This document shows positions 52,977 to 63,832 of a stretch of DNA of 64,000 nucleotides, one piece after another. The notes under the pieces were generated by a model. It did not search any database, was not told where the DNA came from, and saw nothing but the letters and a program-made list of their open reading frames with translations. The position numbers and the translations under genes are program-made. This stretch comes from Yponomeuta sedellus (taxonomy: Eukaryota; Arthropoda; Insecta; Lepidoptera; Yponomeutidae), in contig OW203722.1 in the NCBI GenBank assembly GCA_934045075.1, positions 18,135,486-18,199,485 of the forward strand, written 5' to 3'. The first letter of the stretch is position 1. Each line of letters starts with the position of its first letter.

Positions 52977-53457
52977 TGGATATCGATATATTAATAATAA
53001 TAACAATCTCATTTGTGGAGTCTCTATATTTCTATTAAATTAAAATACTTTTATTATTAAAAACTTAATACTACAAAATTACCAAGGGTCCTTGCACTAG
53101 GCTTAGCCTGTTTCGCGAGGAACCAGTTAAAATTTTAACACCTTAATTACTTATGGTAAACAATATAAAATTTGTTTATATAATAACATGCAAAAAATAA
53201 ACTTATAGAATCATTTTAATTTTATAGTTTTATGGTTTAGTTTACTTTCCATACAACAGTGACCTATATAGAAAGTGAACCAAACTTATCCAAACAGCAT
53301 ATATTTTCCTTATAGGTACAATAAATTTTCTGTGCTTGTGTAATCCAGACTTAAAAGTAATTTTGTTATTGTGACTTTTGCTTCTACTACCGAGTTTAAT
53401 TTTATGTCGCATAAAGCAACTATATGATTATAAATGTGGGAACTTAAAAAGCGGTTG
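52977..53457. other. unassigned AT-rich sequence
   Basis: Nothing recognised. Confidence 0.45.
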
Positions 53458-53505
53458 AATCTACGGACAAAAGTAGTTTTAATAAACTACTTTTGTCCGT
53501 AGATT
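53458..53505. repeat. perfect 22-bp hairpin, 4-nt loop
   Basis: AATCTACGGACAAAAGTAGT + TT, loop TAAT (53,480-53,483), exact complement. Confidence 0.95.
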
Positions 53506-53631
53506 TCGCTGCAGGGCACAGAGATAGACAGAGTTAGCCTCCGTTTACCTCTTGAGAGAACTAAATATAAACATTATGATGATACGGAACTAGTCAATAA
53601 ATACTTGTGTTTACCATATGAAGTATATTTA

Positions 53632-53905
53632 GTTTAAAAACTTATTTAGAGGCTAAACATTTCATCCATGCCGGGAATCGAACCCGCAACCTCTGGCTAT
53701 CCGTGCCAGCGCTCTACCGATTGAGCCAATGGGCGACTCACCGGCATCAGTGAAATTTCGAACCTCTTTACACTATTCTCTGTATTACGTACAGGCAGCG
53801 ACATCTGGCTTAAGCAAATTGCATCACTTACAGCCCCGACTACCTACTTTGCAGTTAGGTTTTACATCGGAACGATATCACTGTACCCACATGATTATTT
53901 TTTTT
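53632..53905 (-). mobile_element. SINE-A unit
   Basis: Full unit with tRNA-like core (GGGAATCGAACCCGCAACC ... GAGCCAATGGGCGACTC in reverse) and the GTACAGGCAGCGACATCTGG body; ends at GTACCCACATGATTA. Confidence 0.85.
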
Positions 53906-53952
53906 TTATATTTAGTTGCCGGAATGGGCAAGCAGAGGCTGTTTCATTGAAT

Positions 53953-54314
53953 CGTTATCAACCCTTGTATGTCCACACTGCTGGGGCACGGGTCTCTTCC
54001 TGCATCGCAGGAAGGTTAGGCCATACTCCACCACGGGGGCCAAGTCCGGGTAGGTGGAGGATTGTAAGACAGTGGCGGGCCTTATTGTCAGAAGTTATCA
54101 AGCTGCCCATAAGGCCTCCGACATGGCTTAACGACTGTCATTATATGCCAGCCGGCACCAACGGCTTAGCGTGCCTTGCGAAGCACGGAAGCGCTCGGAA
54201 AAATGCCACTAGCGGTAGTCACGGGACGCTTACCCATCCTGTACCTGACCGCGTCTGTTGTTGCTTAACCAAGTGATTGATTCCAATCACTCGGTTCGCC
54301 TAGGCCATGAGCGC
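53953..54314 (-). mobile_element. 5S-derived SINE with 10-bp target duplication
   Basis: Full length, flanked by TTCATTGAAT at 53,943-53,952 and 54,315-54,324. It retains the 5S-like head and is a good copy for defining the element ends. Confidence 0.92.
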
Positions 54315-54324
54315 TTCATTGAAT

Positions 54325-55084
54325 TAAACCCCTTAAATAAAAGATGCTGAGTTGGAACAAAAATTACGCCACTTACGCAATCTAGCGTAGGTATTCACTA
54401 ATTTTAGAGAGAGAATGGCTTAATGGAATCGTTTAGCATAGCGTTTTCACTCTAACCATCTAAGCGCAAAATAAATACAGCAAAAGGATATATGCGGGTT
54501 TTGAAACAAAAAAAAAAGTTAAACAGTGAACGAGTCTTTACATAATATCGGCAACTAAGATAAATATAAATATTTGGGCGGTTAAATTTAATAAATATTT
54601 GGGGTAATACTTTTTTTGCGGTGATTTATTTATTCTATATATTTATTTTAAATATCAATTTTGTAAAATTGGTTAAACGATATTCAGTAACATATGGTGA
54701 AAAATATAAAGAGTGGTTGGTTATTTAGTCCCTTAGTAGCGGATTATAGGAGCACATCTACCTAGTACCTACATAATTAAGGTAACGTTACGGTCTTTTA
54801 GTTTTAGTAGTATTTTAGGGTTCCAACTGGTTCAACGAGGAACCCTTATGGTTTCGCTATGTCCGACCGCCTGTCTGTCTTGCTCTTCCTCTCCTGGTGA
54901 TTGTTAAAACGCGAAAAAAATAAGGCAGCAGCAGATATACCAAAGTTTAAGGGAAAACTATCACGGCTGGCACAAGTAGTAGTCGATCATGTTACAAAAG
55001 AAAAACTTCGGACAAATTTCATTGATTACTTTAATGATGTTTTAGTAGTGTAAAGAAGATAGGTAAAATATAATCCCAGCGGGG
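54325..55084. other. mostly unassigned; one dispersed-repeat end
   Basis: TTTTAGGGTTCCAACTGGTT ... GGAACCCTTATGGTTTCGCT at 54,818-54,862 is a common lepidopteran dispersed repeat word; CTACGGAACCTTTGGCCAAG at 15,572 (and 24,815) looks like its other end. No gene. Confidence 0.4.
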
Positions 55085-55320
55085 ACATAAGGGCAGCTAC
55101 ATATTTGCGCCGTTTGGGGTTAAGACGATGCGTCCGTGAGGTCCTGAGGCGCGTAAACTTAGCTAAGAAATATCGTCGCGCCTCATCGACTCATCAGGCG
55201 ATCCAAGAGCTGGCAGCTACCTCGGCCAGCGCATCAGCCTGGCCATTCAGAGGGGTAGTGCCGCCAGCGTCTTGGGAACTCTCCCCAACGGCAGCGGTCC
55301 AGAGCTTTTTATGTAAAACT
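55085..55320 (+). pseudogene. LINE-like coding remnant
   Basis: Readings DIRAATYLRRLGLRRCVREV and, in another frame, LGQRISLAIQRGSAASVLGT look like the low-complexity, Arg- and Ala-rich end of a non-LTR protein or gag. No diagnostic motif. Low confidence. Confidence 0.3.
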
Positions 55321-55652
55321 ATTTTGTATATATATTAATATGTAAATACTATATAAGTCAACTAGTAATAGTTATTAAGTTTGTTAATCATGTAAGTATA
55401 ATAGATTATAATATTGTAAATAATTTGAAAAGAAAAATTACTATTACTTCTTACCAAAAACTCATCCTTATATTTTGACGACTATCTACAGAACTCCATA
55501 ATGCTCGTGGCTTGACATACACTTGGAGTGTTTTCCTTTCTGCGGACGTAATTAAGTATTGTGTGTAGGCCTGCTTTGGAACATGCAGGGGTTTGAAGGT
55601 AGGCTCCCTATCCTCAATACAATAATTGACGGTACTCGCCACTTCAGTCTAT

Positions 55653-55735
55653 CCGTGACCACGGTAGCTACAACGCTGCCGAAATATCGGGAATTAAAGT
55701 TTACGTTAACCTAGTAAATAAAAGCGATAAGATAC
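55653..55735 (+). repeat. two-stem motif with flank
   Basis: CCGT-GACCA-CGGTAGC-TACAA-GCTGCCG-AAATA-TCGGG: inner 7-bp stem with wobble, conserved GACCA on the 5' side of the internal loop. The flank TTAACCTAGTAAATAAAAGCGAT resembles the MITE at 45 kb. Confidence 0.6.
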
Positions 55736-56086
55736 ATTAAATGTGTTTGTAACTATGTTCTTCTGGTTTTTATTCACTGTTTTTGGCCTGAATATTTCAC
55801 TAAGCGGCTGCGTCAAAACGTTATAATTAGTCAAGTGTTTATTATGATTTGAGCAAACGACACCCGCCAAGTACGGGATGCCGAGCGTCTGCTTTGATGC
55901 TTACGAAACATCTTGCTTCTTAATTAGCCTAGTTAAAGAAATGTTTTCTTAGTATTTTTTTGCATATGGAAGTGGTTTTACAACGTGTTCATAATATACC
56001 TATTACTTGAACAATTTTTTTTTATTTAAGAATCATATGTTTTATCCTATATTTATATTATATTTATATTATATTTATTTTATTCG
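55736..56086. other. unassigned sequence
   Basis: CGACACCCGCCAAGTACGGGATGCCGA at 55,858 resembles module 2 near 1945. Otherwise nothing. Confidence 0.4.
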
Positions 56087-56262
56087 TTAAGCCATGTCAG
56101 AGGCCTTATAGGCGGCTTGATAATTTCTGACAGTAAGACCCGCCACTGTCTTACAATCCTCCACCAACCCGGATTTGGCCTCCGTGGTGGAGTATGGCCT
56201 AACTTTCCTGCGATGCAGGAAGAGACCCGTGCCCCAGCAGTGGGGACATACAAGGGATGATA
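56087..56262 (+). mobile_element. 5S-derived SINE, 5'-truncated
   Basis: GTTAAGCCATGTCAGAGGCC to ACATACAAGGGATGATAACG. A (CTT)n-AAGGCTATATTA run at 56,279-56,309 is an RTE tail in reverse. Confidence 0.85.
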
Positions 56263-56309
56263 ACGAATATATTTATATCTTCTTCTTCTTCTTCTTCTTA
56301 AGGCTATAT

Positions 56310-57254
56310 TACGAATATATTAATATCATGAGTTAATTATTATTATCTACTCTCCTCAGTCTTGAGTCCTGAACTATTGTTATTAATTTCAGGAATAAAG
56401 AGACTAAAAATAATGTTTGGGTTTGTAGTACTGAGGTACAAACCTTACAATATTTGAAGTTTAAACTAAAGAATGTCGGGAAAACAAAATACCTCCATTA
56501 GCTTTGAATGAGGTATGCGTGCTAAAATTAGTCAGTAGTGCATACTAGCACTATGTGCATCCAAAGCTTTTATGACACTAGTACCAAATGCAATTACAAT
56601 AGCGGGGTCACTCGCGGAAATCTACCGAATATGTGTAAGTTTTGCTAATGTAGATATTTGTTTTGTTAGTGTGATTTGACATTATGATCCGTTTGCTGAG
56701 GGTAAGTTAAAAAAATATTACTGCTGTTGTTATGCCAAGTCTTTACTAGATTAAGTCACTATCTTCAAAGTTTTTCTTGCTTTGACTAGCAGGTTATTTT
56801 CTTTCTCTTCCCAGACTTAGTCTCTTATTCGAGTCGAGTCGGATTTCCTGGTTTTCTCTCACCAATTTGCCATGTTCATGACCTGGTTTATCATGGCTCC
56901 GATAAACCGGACAGCCAATTCTCACTTCATTAGCAAATAAGTCGTATACGACTCTAAGGCGTATGACTTGAATTCTACATAAAAAGTCAAACGACAGCCA
57001 ACCCGCTATTTGACACGTATCAAATTTGACGCGATAAATGAATATTTCCTTTAGTATTTAACGTAAGAAACGGAAATATATTGATTTTGCTAAGAGGGTA
57101 TGCAGCATGGTTGCAAAATTTGCAAAGTAAAAAAAAAATTCCTCGTTTAATTCGTAAAGGCGAAAACGCTATCCGACATCTTGAAACCATCTAAAGTATG
57201 TAAACAAACATCTTTCAGCCAGAGCCAGTGGACATTGATTATTATAGGACTTAC
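56310..57254. other. unassigned sequence
   Basis: No recognised element. Downstream (minus strand) of the THAP-like exon; I could not find a matching second exon. Confidence 0.4.
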
Positions 57255-57425
57255 ATCAAAGTGATCTTCACATAAATACACCCGAGTGTCAATTGATAAA
57301 GAGTCGGGGTCTCTTTTGGCAAGTTTGAGCCAAGTTAATTTACGAATGTTAATTGCACTGGGTACACGAATACACAATTTCCCGGGGGTCTTTATTGACG
57401 TGTTTTTTCATTCTCGAACAATGCA
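57255..57425 (-). pseudogene. THAP zinc-finger domain exon, broken
   Basis: Minus reading: CIVRE, stop, KNTSIKTPGKLCIRVPSAIN, TWLKLAKRDP and VYLCEDHFD. This fits the THAP order C..C...(F/V)P....W...(R/K)...C.(D/E)HF. The second zinc-binding Cys is replaced by TGA. Straight after the HFD codons comes GTAAGT (57,254-57,249), a consensus splice donor, so it was once a first coding exon that spliced downstream. THAP domains bind DNA in host regulators and P-like transposases. The downstream exons are not evident, and the stop implies a pseudogene unless it is an assembly error. Confidence 0.6.
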
Positions 57426-57686
57426 ATTATTGGCTGTTTAGGAAAATGAAGTTTTAAAATATATTTTTATGTTGCTTTTAGGTCCTCAAAAAATACACTA
57501 AAATATTTTTTGGTCTAATGGAAGACTTATTTACCGTTTAAGACTTACTTGAAAAGAGAGTCAAATAGCGGATTATGATTATGATTACGACATTAAGACA
57601 CCTCAAAGCGAGCGAAATTTATTAGCAAATTTGCATACGCCATTTGCCATACGACTTTTTGAGAGTACTTGAAATTGATTTTTGTT
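57426..57686. other. unassigned AT-rich sequence
   Basis: Nothing recognised. Confidence 0.45.
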
Positions 57687-58075
57687 TAAAAACCTATTTA
57701 GAGGCTAAAAATTTCACCCATGCCGGGATTCGAACCCGCAACCTCTGGCTATCCGTACCAGCGCTCTACCAATTGAGCCAATGGGCGACTCACGGCATCA
57801 GTGAAATTTCGAACCTCTTTACAATATTCTCTGTATTACGTACAGGCAGCGACATCTGACTTAAGCAAATTGCATTACTTACAGCCCCGACTACCTACTT
57901 TGCAGTTAGGTTTAACATCGGAACGATATCACTGTACCCACATGATTACACTACTTTTTTTTTTTTTTATTGCACTAACCCGTGCTAAGTGAAATTTTTT
58001 AGCCTCTAAATAGGTTTTTAAATTTGTTCCTTAGCACGGGTTAGTGCATTAAAAAAAAAATAGTGTAATTGATTT
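57687..58075 (-). mobile_element. SINE-A unit plus inverted tail
   Basis: Unit 57,687-57,955, tRNA-like core 57,716-57,786 (minus). After GATTACACTAC and a T run, a second tail piece goes in (GCACTAACCCGTGCTAAG) and back out (CTTAGCACGGGTTAGTGC ... AATAGTGTAAT), forming an inverted repeat at about 57,947-58,071. Confidence 0.85.
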
Positions 58076-58197
58076 TTGTGCAAAAATATTGTCTAGTCCT
58101 TCGGATATTTTGCGTCTAGGCTTTCAATTCCTATGGGCGAGAAGAGGATCCCAGATCTTTGAGTTTATTTTTTTCTTTAATACCTACGTCTATTCAA

Positions 58198-58262
58198 AAA
58201 CCTATTTAGAGGCTAAATTGCTAATTGTCCCTAGCACGGGTTAATGCAATCAAATAATATAA
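58198..58262 (-). mobile_element. SINE-A tail scrap
   Basis: AAAACCTATTTAGAGGCTAA adjoining a plus-strand GTCCCTAGCACGGGTTAATG piece; another tail-to-tail fusion lacking the core. Confidence 0.6.
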
Positions 58263-58939
58263 AGTCTATTCAAGTTCACTTCTAGATAGTCTAGTCTTGT
58301 TTTACGTGTCTGAACCGGTTGAAGAAAAGGATAAAAATACCTCTTCGTTCGCTCTTAAAGTTCAAATTGTTAGGAAATTGACTTAAAATGCTCTTGAAGC
58401 TCAATTGTGAGATATTTAAAATTAATCTATAGATATATTGATAAAATAGGCATGCCGGACAGAAATAAGCTTAACCCCATTTAGCCTCGACGCAGTAAAA
58501 AACCTCCTACTTTAATTGGATTGTCTTTTATTGGCCTCATAAAATCGGATCCTCTGCTGATCCCCATGCAGCAATTCGGGAGGTATACGATGTCTATTGT
58601 TCCTGGAGACGGGAGCGATGAGTGCATTCACTTTATGGAGTCTGACGGCACTTAAGGATTTACGACCGCTTGGTAGCCCTGGAATCAATTGGAGTTTTAC
58701 TCGCGTACTTTGTGCTTTACTTAAGTCATTTCTTTTTGTGTTGTGCGTGAAATTTGACTAAGATAGATACCAATCTCAGATATTTTGATTGCACGATCGA
58801 CAGCGAAACAAACGTTTGGGTTTAAGGGTAGTGTAAGGGTTGATCGATGATACCTAGTCCCATTCCCGTCCTGTTGAAGTCCCAAAAGATACGTTGTATT
58901 GATGAGTAAAATAACCTTTTTAAGTTTAATGAAACACAA
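58263..58939. other. unassigned sequence
   Basis: No gene or element recognised. Confidence 0.45.
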
Positions 58940-59135
58940 TTATATATTCTTCTTCTTTCGTGTCGAAAGCGCCGCCCTCCTCTCAGACATCTCGCTCCCA
59001 AAACCGCGCCACTGCGAGCGCGCCGGGTGATGCCTCCACGAGATCCCGCAAACTGCACTGTGGAGCTTCAGGGCAGACACAAAGATGCATTGTTGTTTGT
59101 GCAGCTCCACATCGGCACAGGATGTCAGCATCTTC
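58940..59135 (-). pseudogene. LINE ORF2 C-terminal zinc-knuckle fragment
   Basis: Minus reading PEDADILCRCGAAQTTMHLC followed by DLVEASPGALAVARFWERDV and a stop. C.CG..QT..H...C and the closing AVARFW match the cysteine motif near the C-terminus of jockey/R1-type LINE proteins. The tail CGAAAGAAGAAGAATAT follows. Confidence 0.65.
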
Positions 59136-59141
59136 GGGCAG

Positions 59142-59305
59142 GTTTAATTATATATTAAACGGGTTTTAATCGCGATTATTTATTAGGTAAAACGTAGTTA
59201 CCTTATTTCCCGACGTTTCGGCAGCGTACCAATTGGGAAATAAGATAATTAGGTTTTACCTAATAAATAACCGCAATTAGACCCGTTTAATATATAACTA
59301 TGTAT
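59142..59305 (-). mobile_element. short relative of the 45-kb MITE-like element
   Basis: TATATATTAAACGGGTTTTAA and ACCTAATAAATAACCGCAAT / TAGACCCGTTTAATATATAA are inverted ends; half of the two-stem motif (CCCGACGTTTCGGCAGCG) is at 59,209-59,226. Confidence 0.7.
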
Positions 59306-59537
59306 GAGTATCGCCAACCATTAAGAAATACAACTGAAACACAATTGTTCCAAAACATTTATGAGCATTTTAACATTATATCCTTAATTACGGATTCACT
59401 TGATTTTTTGTAGAAAGAGTCCGAGCAGGTTTCGATCTGATTGAAGTAAGTGAATCCAGACTTAAGTTAGAAATAGTCTACTCCCTGAGGTGAACTCCGT
59501 AAACACAAAAACAGATTCAAGTTTGTTCTTTTTCTTC
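59306..59537. other. unassigned sequence
   Basis: Nothing recognised. Confidence 0.45.
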
Positions 59538-59795
59538 AGGCTATATTAGTCCACTGCTGGACTAAGCCCTCCCCTAATGAGCGCCATAGCGCAAGGTTGT
59601 ACCATCATTGAGGGGTAAGGCCCATAATCCCCACGCTGGGCATGCGGGTTGGGGATCGCAGTTTGGTGGAATTGTACTGCATGGGGCGCTGCTCCCCACC
59701 CCCCGGTTTATGTCCCTTAGTCGCCTTCTACGACACCCGCGGGAAGTATTTGGGTTGGTGCTATTCTCTAGGCCGACACCACACAGCAGTTTGTT
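59538..59795 (-). mobile_element. SINE-C copy
   Basis: TTCTTCAGGCTATATTAGTCC to GGCCGACACCACACAGCAG: full length in reverse, including the RTE-shared tail. Confidence 0.8.
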
Positions 59796-60119
59796 AAAGT
59801 TTGTTTGTTGAATGTAAGTCGCGCTAAAAACATCAGGGAGAAAGAAAAGGAGCACTGTATCTGTAAAGAGCAGAAATCAACAGGGACCTACAACACGGTC
59901 ATTGTGTCGAGTCAAAAAATATAATTGGATTGTTCCCGCCGAGAGAAATTGATGGCCGGACATGTCGCGCGGCCTAGCGCATTTTATATCCGTATCAGCT
60001 ATTTATGACTCCAATATAAAATCGGTTGCATGTTTCTGACGCGAGCATTATTAAAAATGAAATCATCAATACCCAGTAACATATAATTTGGATTGTATTG
60101 TGCTTATCCGATGTTGTCT
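59796..60119. other. unassigned sequence
   Basis: Nothing recognised. Confidence 0.45.
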
Positions 60120-60473
60120 GAAGCGCTCGTGGCCTAGGTGAACCGAGTAATTGGAATCAATCACTTGGTTAAGCATCAACAGGCGCGGTCAGGTACGGGA
60201 TGGGTGAGCGTCCCGTGACTACCGGTAGTGGCATTTTTCCGAGCGCTTCCATGCTTCGCAAGGCACGTTAAGCAGTTGGTGCCGGCTGTCATATAATTTC
60301 AGTCGTTAAGCTATGTAAAGAGGCCTTATAGGCGGCTTGATAACTTCTGACAGTAAGGCCCGCCAATGTCTTACAATCGTCCACCAACCCGGAGGGAGTA
60401 ATCTCCTAAGCCAGTGGAGTATGGCGTAACCTCCCAGGAAGAGACAAATGCCCCAGCAGCGACAAACGAATGG
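60120..60473 (+). mobile_element. 5S-derived SINE, sense copy, tail diverged
   Basis: GAAGCGCTCGTGGCCTAGGT head start, 5S-like AGCATCAACAGGCGCGGTCA and GGATGGGTGAGCG, then the body. The tail after CCACCAACCCGGAG is altered (GGAGTAATCTCCTAAGC). Confidence 0.87.
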
Positions 60474-60740
60474 TGGATACTTCCATCATATCAAGCTGGC
60501 TGCGCAGACGAGGGACAAAAGACCCTGAATCGTGTAAAAAATGCCCTCCGAGTACTTCTCGCGGACTCAACGCATACGGTGTGCAGACATTTGTTCCCCG
60601 GAGATTGAGTAAAGTGTACGCTACGGAAGCAAATATTCTGAGATTACGTTGTGTTGTAATTTACACGAGTTCTTTTTATGATTTCTCTTATTAAAACACT
60701 ACTGTCGATTTCTTACGTCATCATATCGACATAGTACCAT
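60474..60740. other. unassigned sequence
   Basis: A 64-codon plus frame overlaps the SINE tail; no domain. Confidence 0.4.
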
Positions 60741-60913
60741 AGCCATAAGGCCTCTGACATGGCTTAACGACTGCCATTATATGACAGCCGGCACCAACGG
60801 CTTAACGTACCCTGCGGAGTACGGAAGCGGTTGGAAAAAATTCCACAAGCAGTAGTCACGGGTTGGTCACCCATCCAGCACCTGACCGCACCTGTTGTTG
60901 CTTGACCCTAGTA
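60741..60913 (-). mobile_element. 5S-derived SINE, 5' half
   Basis: CATAAGGCCTCTGACATGGC to GCACCTGTTGTTGCTTGACC: head and part of the body; tail lost. Confidence 0.83.
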
Positions 60914-61229
60914 AACGTCTTGTTTGAAATAATATTTTTTATCTCTCTTTAACGAGTCACTAGCAAATCACAGGATCGACTGACATCTAAACAAAACTTA
61001 CGCTGCGCCGCGCCGGCCAGATATTGCAAAGTTATTTGCTTACCAAACACAGAAGTAAAACATGGTTGCATATAGCACAATGCTTATAGTTTTCCAAATA
61101 TTATTAAAAACTCTTCAAGTTTTTGAAGGAATGAAGGGACCATTTGGATGCTGTAGTGACTGGGTTCAACATGGTTTCTGCTGGTGTAGGCTTGCCTAGC
61201 TCTTATACTATCCTGACAGCTTATTCAGC
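60914..61229. other. unassigned sequence
   Basis: Nothing recognised. Confidence 0.45.
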
Positions 61230-61425
61230 CTAACCAACCAAGCCGCGGGTTTCCTCACGATGTTTTCCCTTACACTAGCTTGTGATATTACGACTACAAA
61301 GTCCCAAATGTACGTAACTTTGAAATTAAACAAAGTCATTGGTACATGCCCGCACTGGGGATCGAACCTGGGTCTCTCGCTTGCGAGTCTACTGTTCTAA
61401 CCACTGAGCTACCACCCCCGTACAT
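61230..61425 (-). mobile_element. SINE-B copy with tRNA-like head
   Basis: Minus strand: GGGGGTGGTAGCTCAGTGGT (box A), CCCAGGTTCGATCCCCAGT (box B), GCGGGCATGTACCAATGACT, then ATCGTGAGGAAACCCGCGG. It defines the family's 5' end. tRNA-derived. Confidence 0.82.
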
Positions 61426-61429
61426 TATA

Positions 61430-61590
61430 GATAGATAGATAGATAGAGAGAGAACACTTTATTGCACATAAAAAAGGAACTTACATAGATATTTCTTATC
61501 CTAAGAGTACAGACGGCGGCCTTATCAATAAAAGTGATCTCTTCCAGACAACCTTTGGATATACTGGAGCAATATATTGGAGAAGGAAGT
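61430..61590 (-). mobile_element. LINE 3' tail with (GATA)n
   Basis: (ATAG)n, then GAGAACACTTTATTGCACAT ... GGCGGCCTTATCAATAAAAG ... CTTCCAGACAACC in reverse. Confidence 0.8.
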
Positions 61591-61707
61591 AGATGTAGGA
61601 GTAAATAAAAATATTTCAGGTACATAAATAAAACATGCTTAATTAAGAAAATTATTATACTAACTGCAAATAGATATTTTCTATTTAAGTACGTACAAAT
61701 AATATAC

Positions 61708-61720
61708 TTAACCCGGCGCC
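61708..61720 (+). repeat. piggyBac left terminus candidate
   Basis: TTAACCCGGCGCC. TTAA is the target site, CCC the usual terminal bases. Lies 340 bp beyond the transposase stop. Confidence 0.55.
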
Positions 61721-62059
61721 AATGACGTGGAAATAATTTCAGAAACAATGACCCCGGGTCATTATGACCCAAATTTCATAAACCATTTTTCAGGAAATTA
61801 AGCAAGTTATCTTATTTTTAATTATTGTCTATGTAAAAAGGGTTCTTTAATAAGCCAGTAACACAGGAATAAAACTTATACATTGCATAAATCAATTTTT
61901 TATTAATTAAATAACAACACATGCAAAATCATCTAAAAAAACACAACATTTCTTTTAATTAAGTTTTTGGTAAAGATTTCGTATTAATAATAGAAATCAA
62001 CAATCTTATCTAGTAATTAAGAGATCAAATCGAGTATTTATCATACAGATACAATGAAA

Positions 62060-63832
62060 TCAGTCTTCTTCTTCATCAATCGTAGCCATGGAACTGCTGC
62101 AATTATTGCAGTATGAAATCAGATGATCTGGGCAAATGTAAATGCGGCATCCGTGACAAGTATGAGTAGTTTTCCTATCTTTTTTAGACGGGCATACTTG
62201 GCATCTCCTGCGAGTTCCTGGAACTTTTTGGGGAGGTTCTTCAGTAGATTCGCCAACGAAATCTGCAATTCTTTTGCGCAGCTGACGAGGTAAATGTACA
62301 AGTGTCTTGCGGATTTGTAAATGCTCGTGTACCAAATTGAGTCCCAGTTTTTTTATGAAATTCCGCCTTTTTGTTCGTGTGTCGTTGTTATTAGCACGAT
62401 GTATTATGTTAGCATTTATGCTCGATATATTCAGCATTTGATAAAAGATCGTTAGTGGCCATCGTTTTGAGTTTCTGCTCACGTTGTAAGTAGCACAAAG
62501 TTCGTCAGCTACGTCTACTCCGCTCTTGGTCTCGTTATAATAAGTTATTATTTCTGGTTTTCGTTTATCTCCAGTGGACTCATCAATATTGCCATCATGG
62601 TGTAAGCTTGACATCAAAAGAACAACTTTATTTTTCTTTGGAATGTAGGAGACCAGAGTGATATCTTTCTGATATCCAAAAGTTGAAGAGTTTGGATCTT
62701 TCCCACGTGTTGTTACGAATTCTGTTGGAATTTGCTTCTTGTTTTTTCGTATGGTGCCCACTGAAGTCAGTTTGTGTTCGTTTAGGAGATGAGATACCAA
62801 TTCGTGGCTTGTGAACCAATTATCAAAAGTGATATTACGATGGCTATTGGAGACTGGCAACACAAGGCGCTGTACTACATCAAATGGCTTGTTACTCAAT
62901 GAGTATGGGCCATCTGGCTGCTTACCGGCATATATCTCCAAATTGCTCACATAAAATATTTTTGAGTCCACTAACGCAAATATTTTTATTCCGTATTTGG
63001 CCGGTTTAGATGGAATATACTGCCGAAATTTGCATCGACCTCTAAATGCCACCAACATTTCATCAATAGTGCAGTTTTCACTTAGCGAATAATTTTCCTT
63101 ACATTTCTCAACAAACATCTCAAATAGTTCTCGTATTGGCGCCAAATTATCTAGTTGTTGTCTTTCGGCACGAGTAGACTTATCATCAAAGCGTAAGCTG
63201 CTTTGTATAAAATAAAATCTTTGAATTGATATAGTAAGCCTAAAAATGTCCACTCCTGTACCATCTCTTTGCCACAAGTCACTCAAATTTTGTCTGTTAG
63301 ACCGATAAAAGCCAGCTAGAAACAATAGTCCTATATACGCTTTCAATTCACTTATTTCTACCTCACCCATATAGTTACGTTTCCTCAAATCCTCACACGC
63401 AGCTCTTCTTTCACGTATGTATGAATTGGTGAATGTTTGAATTTTACACAGCATATCATGGGTCATAAATAAATCCCAACATTCTGACTCAGTCTTAGCA
63501 TCTTGAGCTATAAGTCTTACACCTGGTCTTTCAAATAATATATTTTCAGATCGGGTACGCACATTTGGCCGCGCAGGTGTTTTTTGCCACAGAGTGTCAT
63601 CTTTACCTTTGAAAAAATTTTGCTGTACTTGCCGTCGTACGGATGCAAGGTCGAGATTATCCGATAAATCTGAGTCCACTTCACTTGCGTCTTGTACACT
63701 TTCGCTGCCATAAGAACGTTCTGATAAGTGGTCCTCAATATCAATGTCTGAAGCAGCCTGGGATTCTTCACTATCGGAATCCGACTCCTCTAGCAACGCT
63801 GAAATTTTCGCTGGGTTGTTAGTCACAGACAT
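62060..63832 (-). CDS. piggyBac-type transposase
   Basis: Cut-and-paste DDE transposase. The full frame from 63,862 is 600 codons (numbering used here); the likely start is MSVTNNPAK at residue 11 (63,832), preceded by GAAA. Acidic N-terminus (EESDSDSEE). DDE_Tnp_1_7-type core with Asp267 (NCTIDEMLVAFRG), Asp347 (ITFDNWF) and Asp450 (ETKSGVDVADEL), close to the catalytic positions 268/346/447 of the founding piggyBac protein. C-terminal Cys/His domain, about Cys554-Cys588 (CQVC, CHGC, C..H...C..C). No stops or frameshifts and near the family's usual length, so it could be active or recently so. No introns apparent. Confidence 0.95.
   Translation of the reverse strand: MSVTNNPAKISALLEESDSDSEESQAASDIDIEDHLSERSYGSESVQDASEVDSDLSDNLDLASVRRQVQQNFFKGKDDTLWQKTPARPNVRTRSENILFERPGVRLIAQDAKTESECWDLFMTHDMLCKIQTFTNSYIRERRAACEDLRKRNYMGEVEISELKAYIGLLFLAGFYRSNRQNLSDLWQRDGTGVDIFRLTISIQRFYFIQSSLRFDDKSTRAERQQLDNLAPIRELFEMFVEKCKENYSLSENCTIDEMLVAFRGRCKFRQYIPSKPAKYGIKIFALVDSKIFYVSNLEIYAGKQPDGPYSLSNKPFDVVQRLVLPVSNSHRNITFDNWFTSHELVSHLLNEHKLTSVGTIRKNKKQIPTEFVTTRGKDPNSSTFGYQKDITLVSYIPKKNKVVLLMSSLHHDGNIDESTGDKRKPEIITYYNETKSGVDVADELCATYNVSRNSKRWPLTIFYQMLNISSINANIIHRANNNDTRTKRRNFIKKLGLNLVHEHLQIRKTLVHLPRQLRKRIADFVGESTEEPPQKVPGTRRRCQVCPSKKDRKTTHTCHGCRIYICPDHLISYCNNCSSSMATIDEEED

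Noticed and set aside
57411..57413. TGA in the THAP exon as selenocysteine
   Set aside because: THAP zinc sites use Cys/His and no SECIS-like context is visible; a nonsense mutation is simpler.
61354..61425. tRNA gene on the minus strand
   Set aside because: Good A and B boxes, but it continues directly into the SINE-B body.
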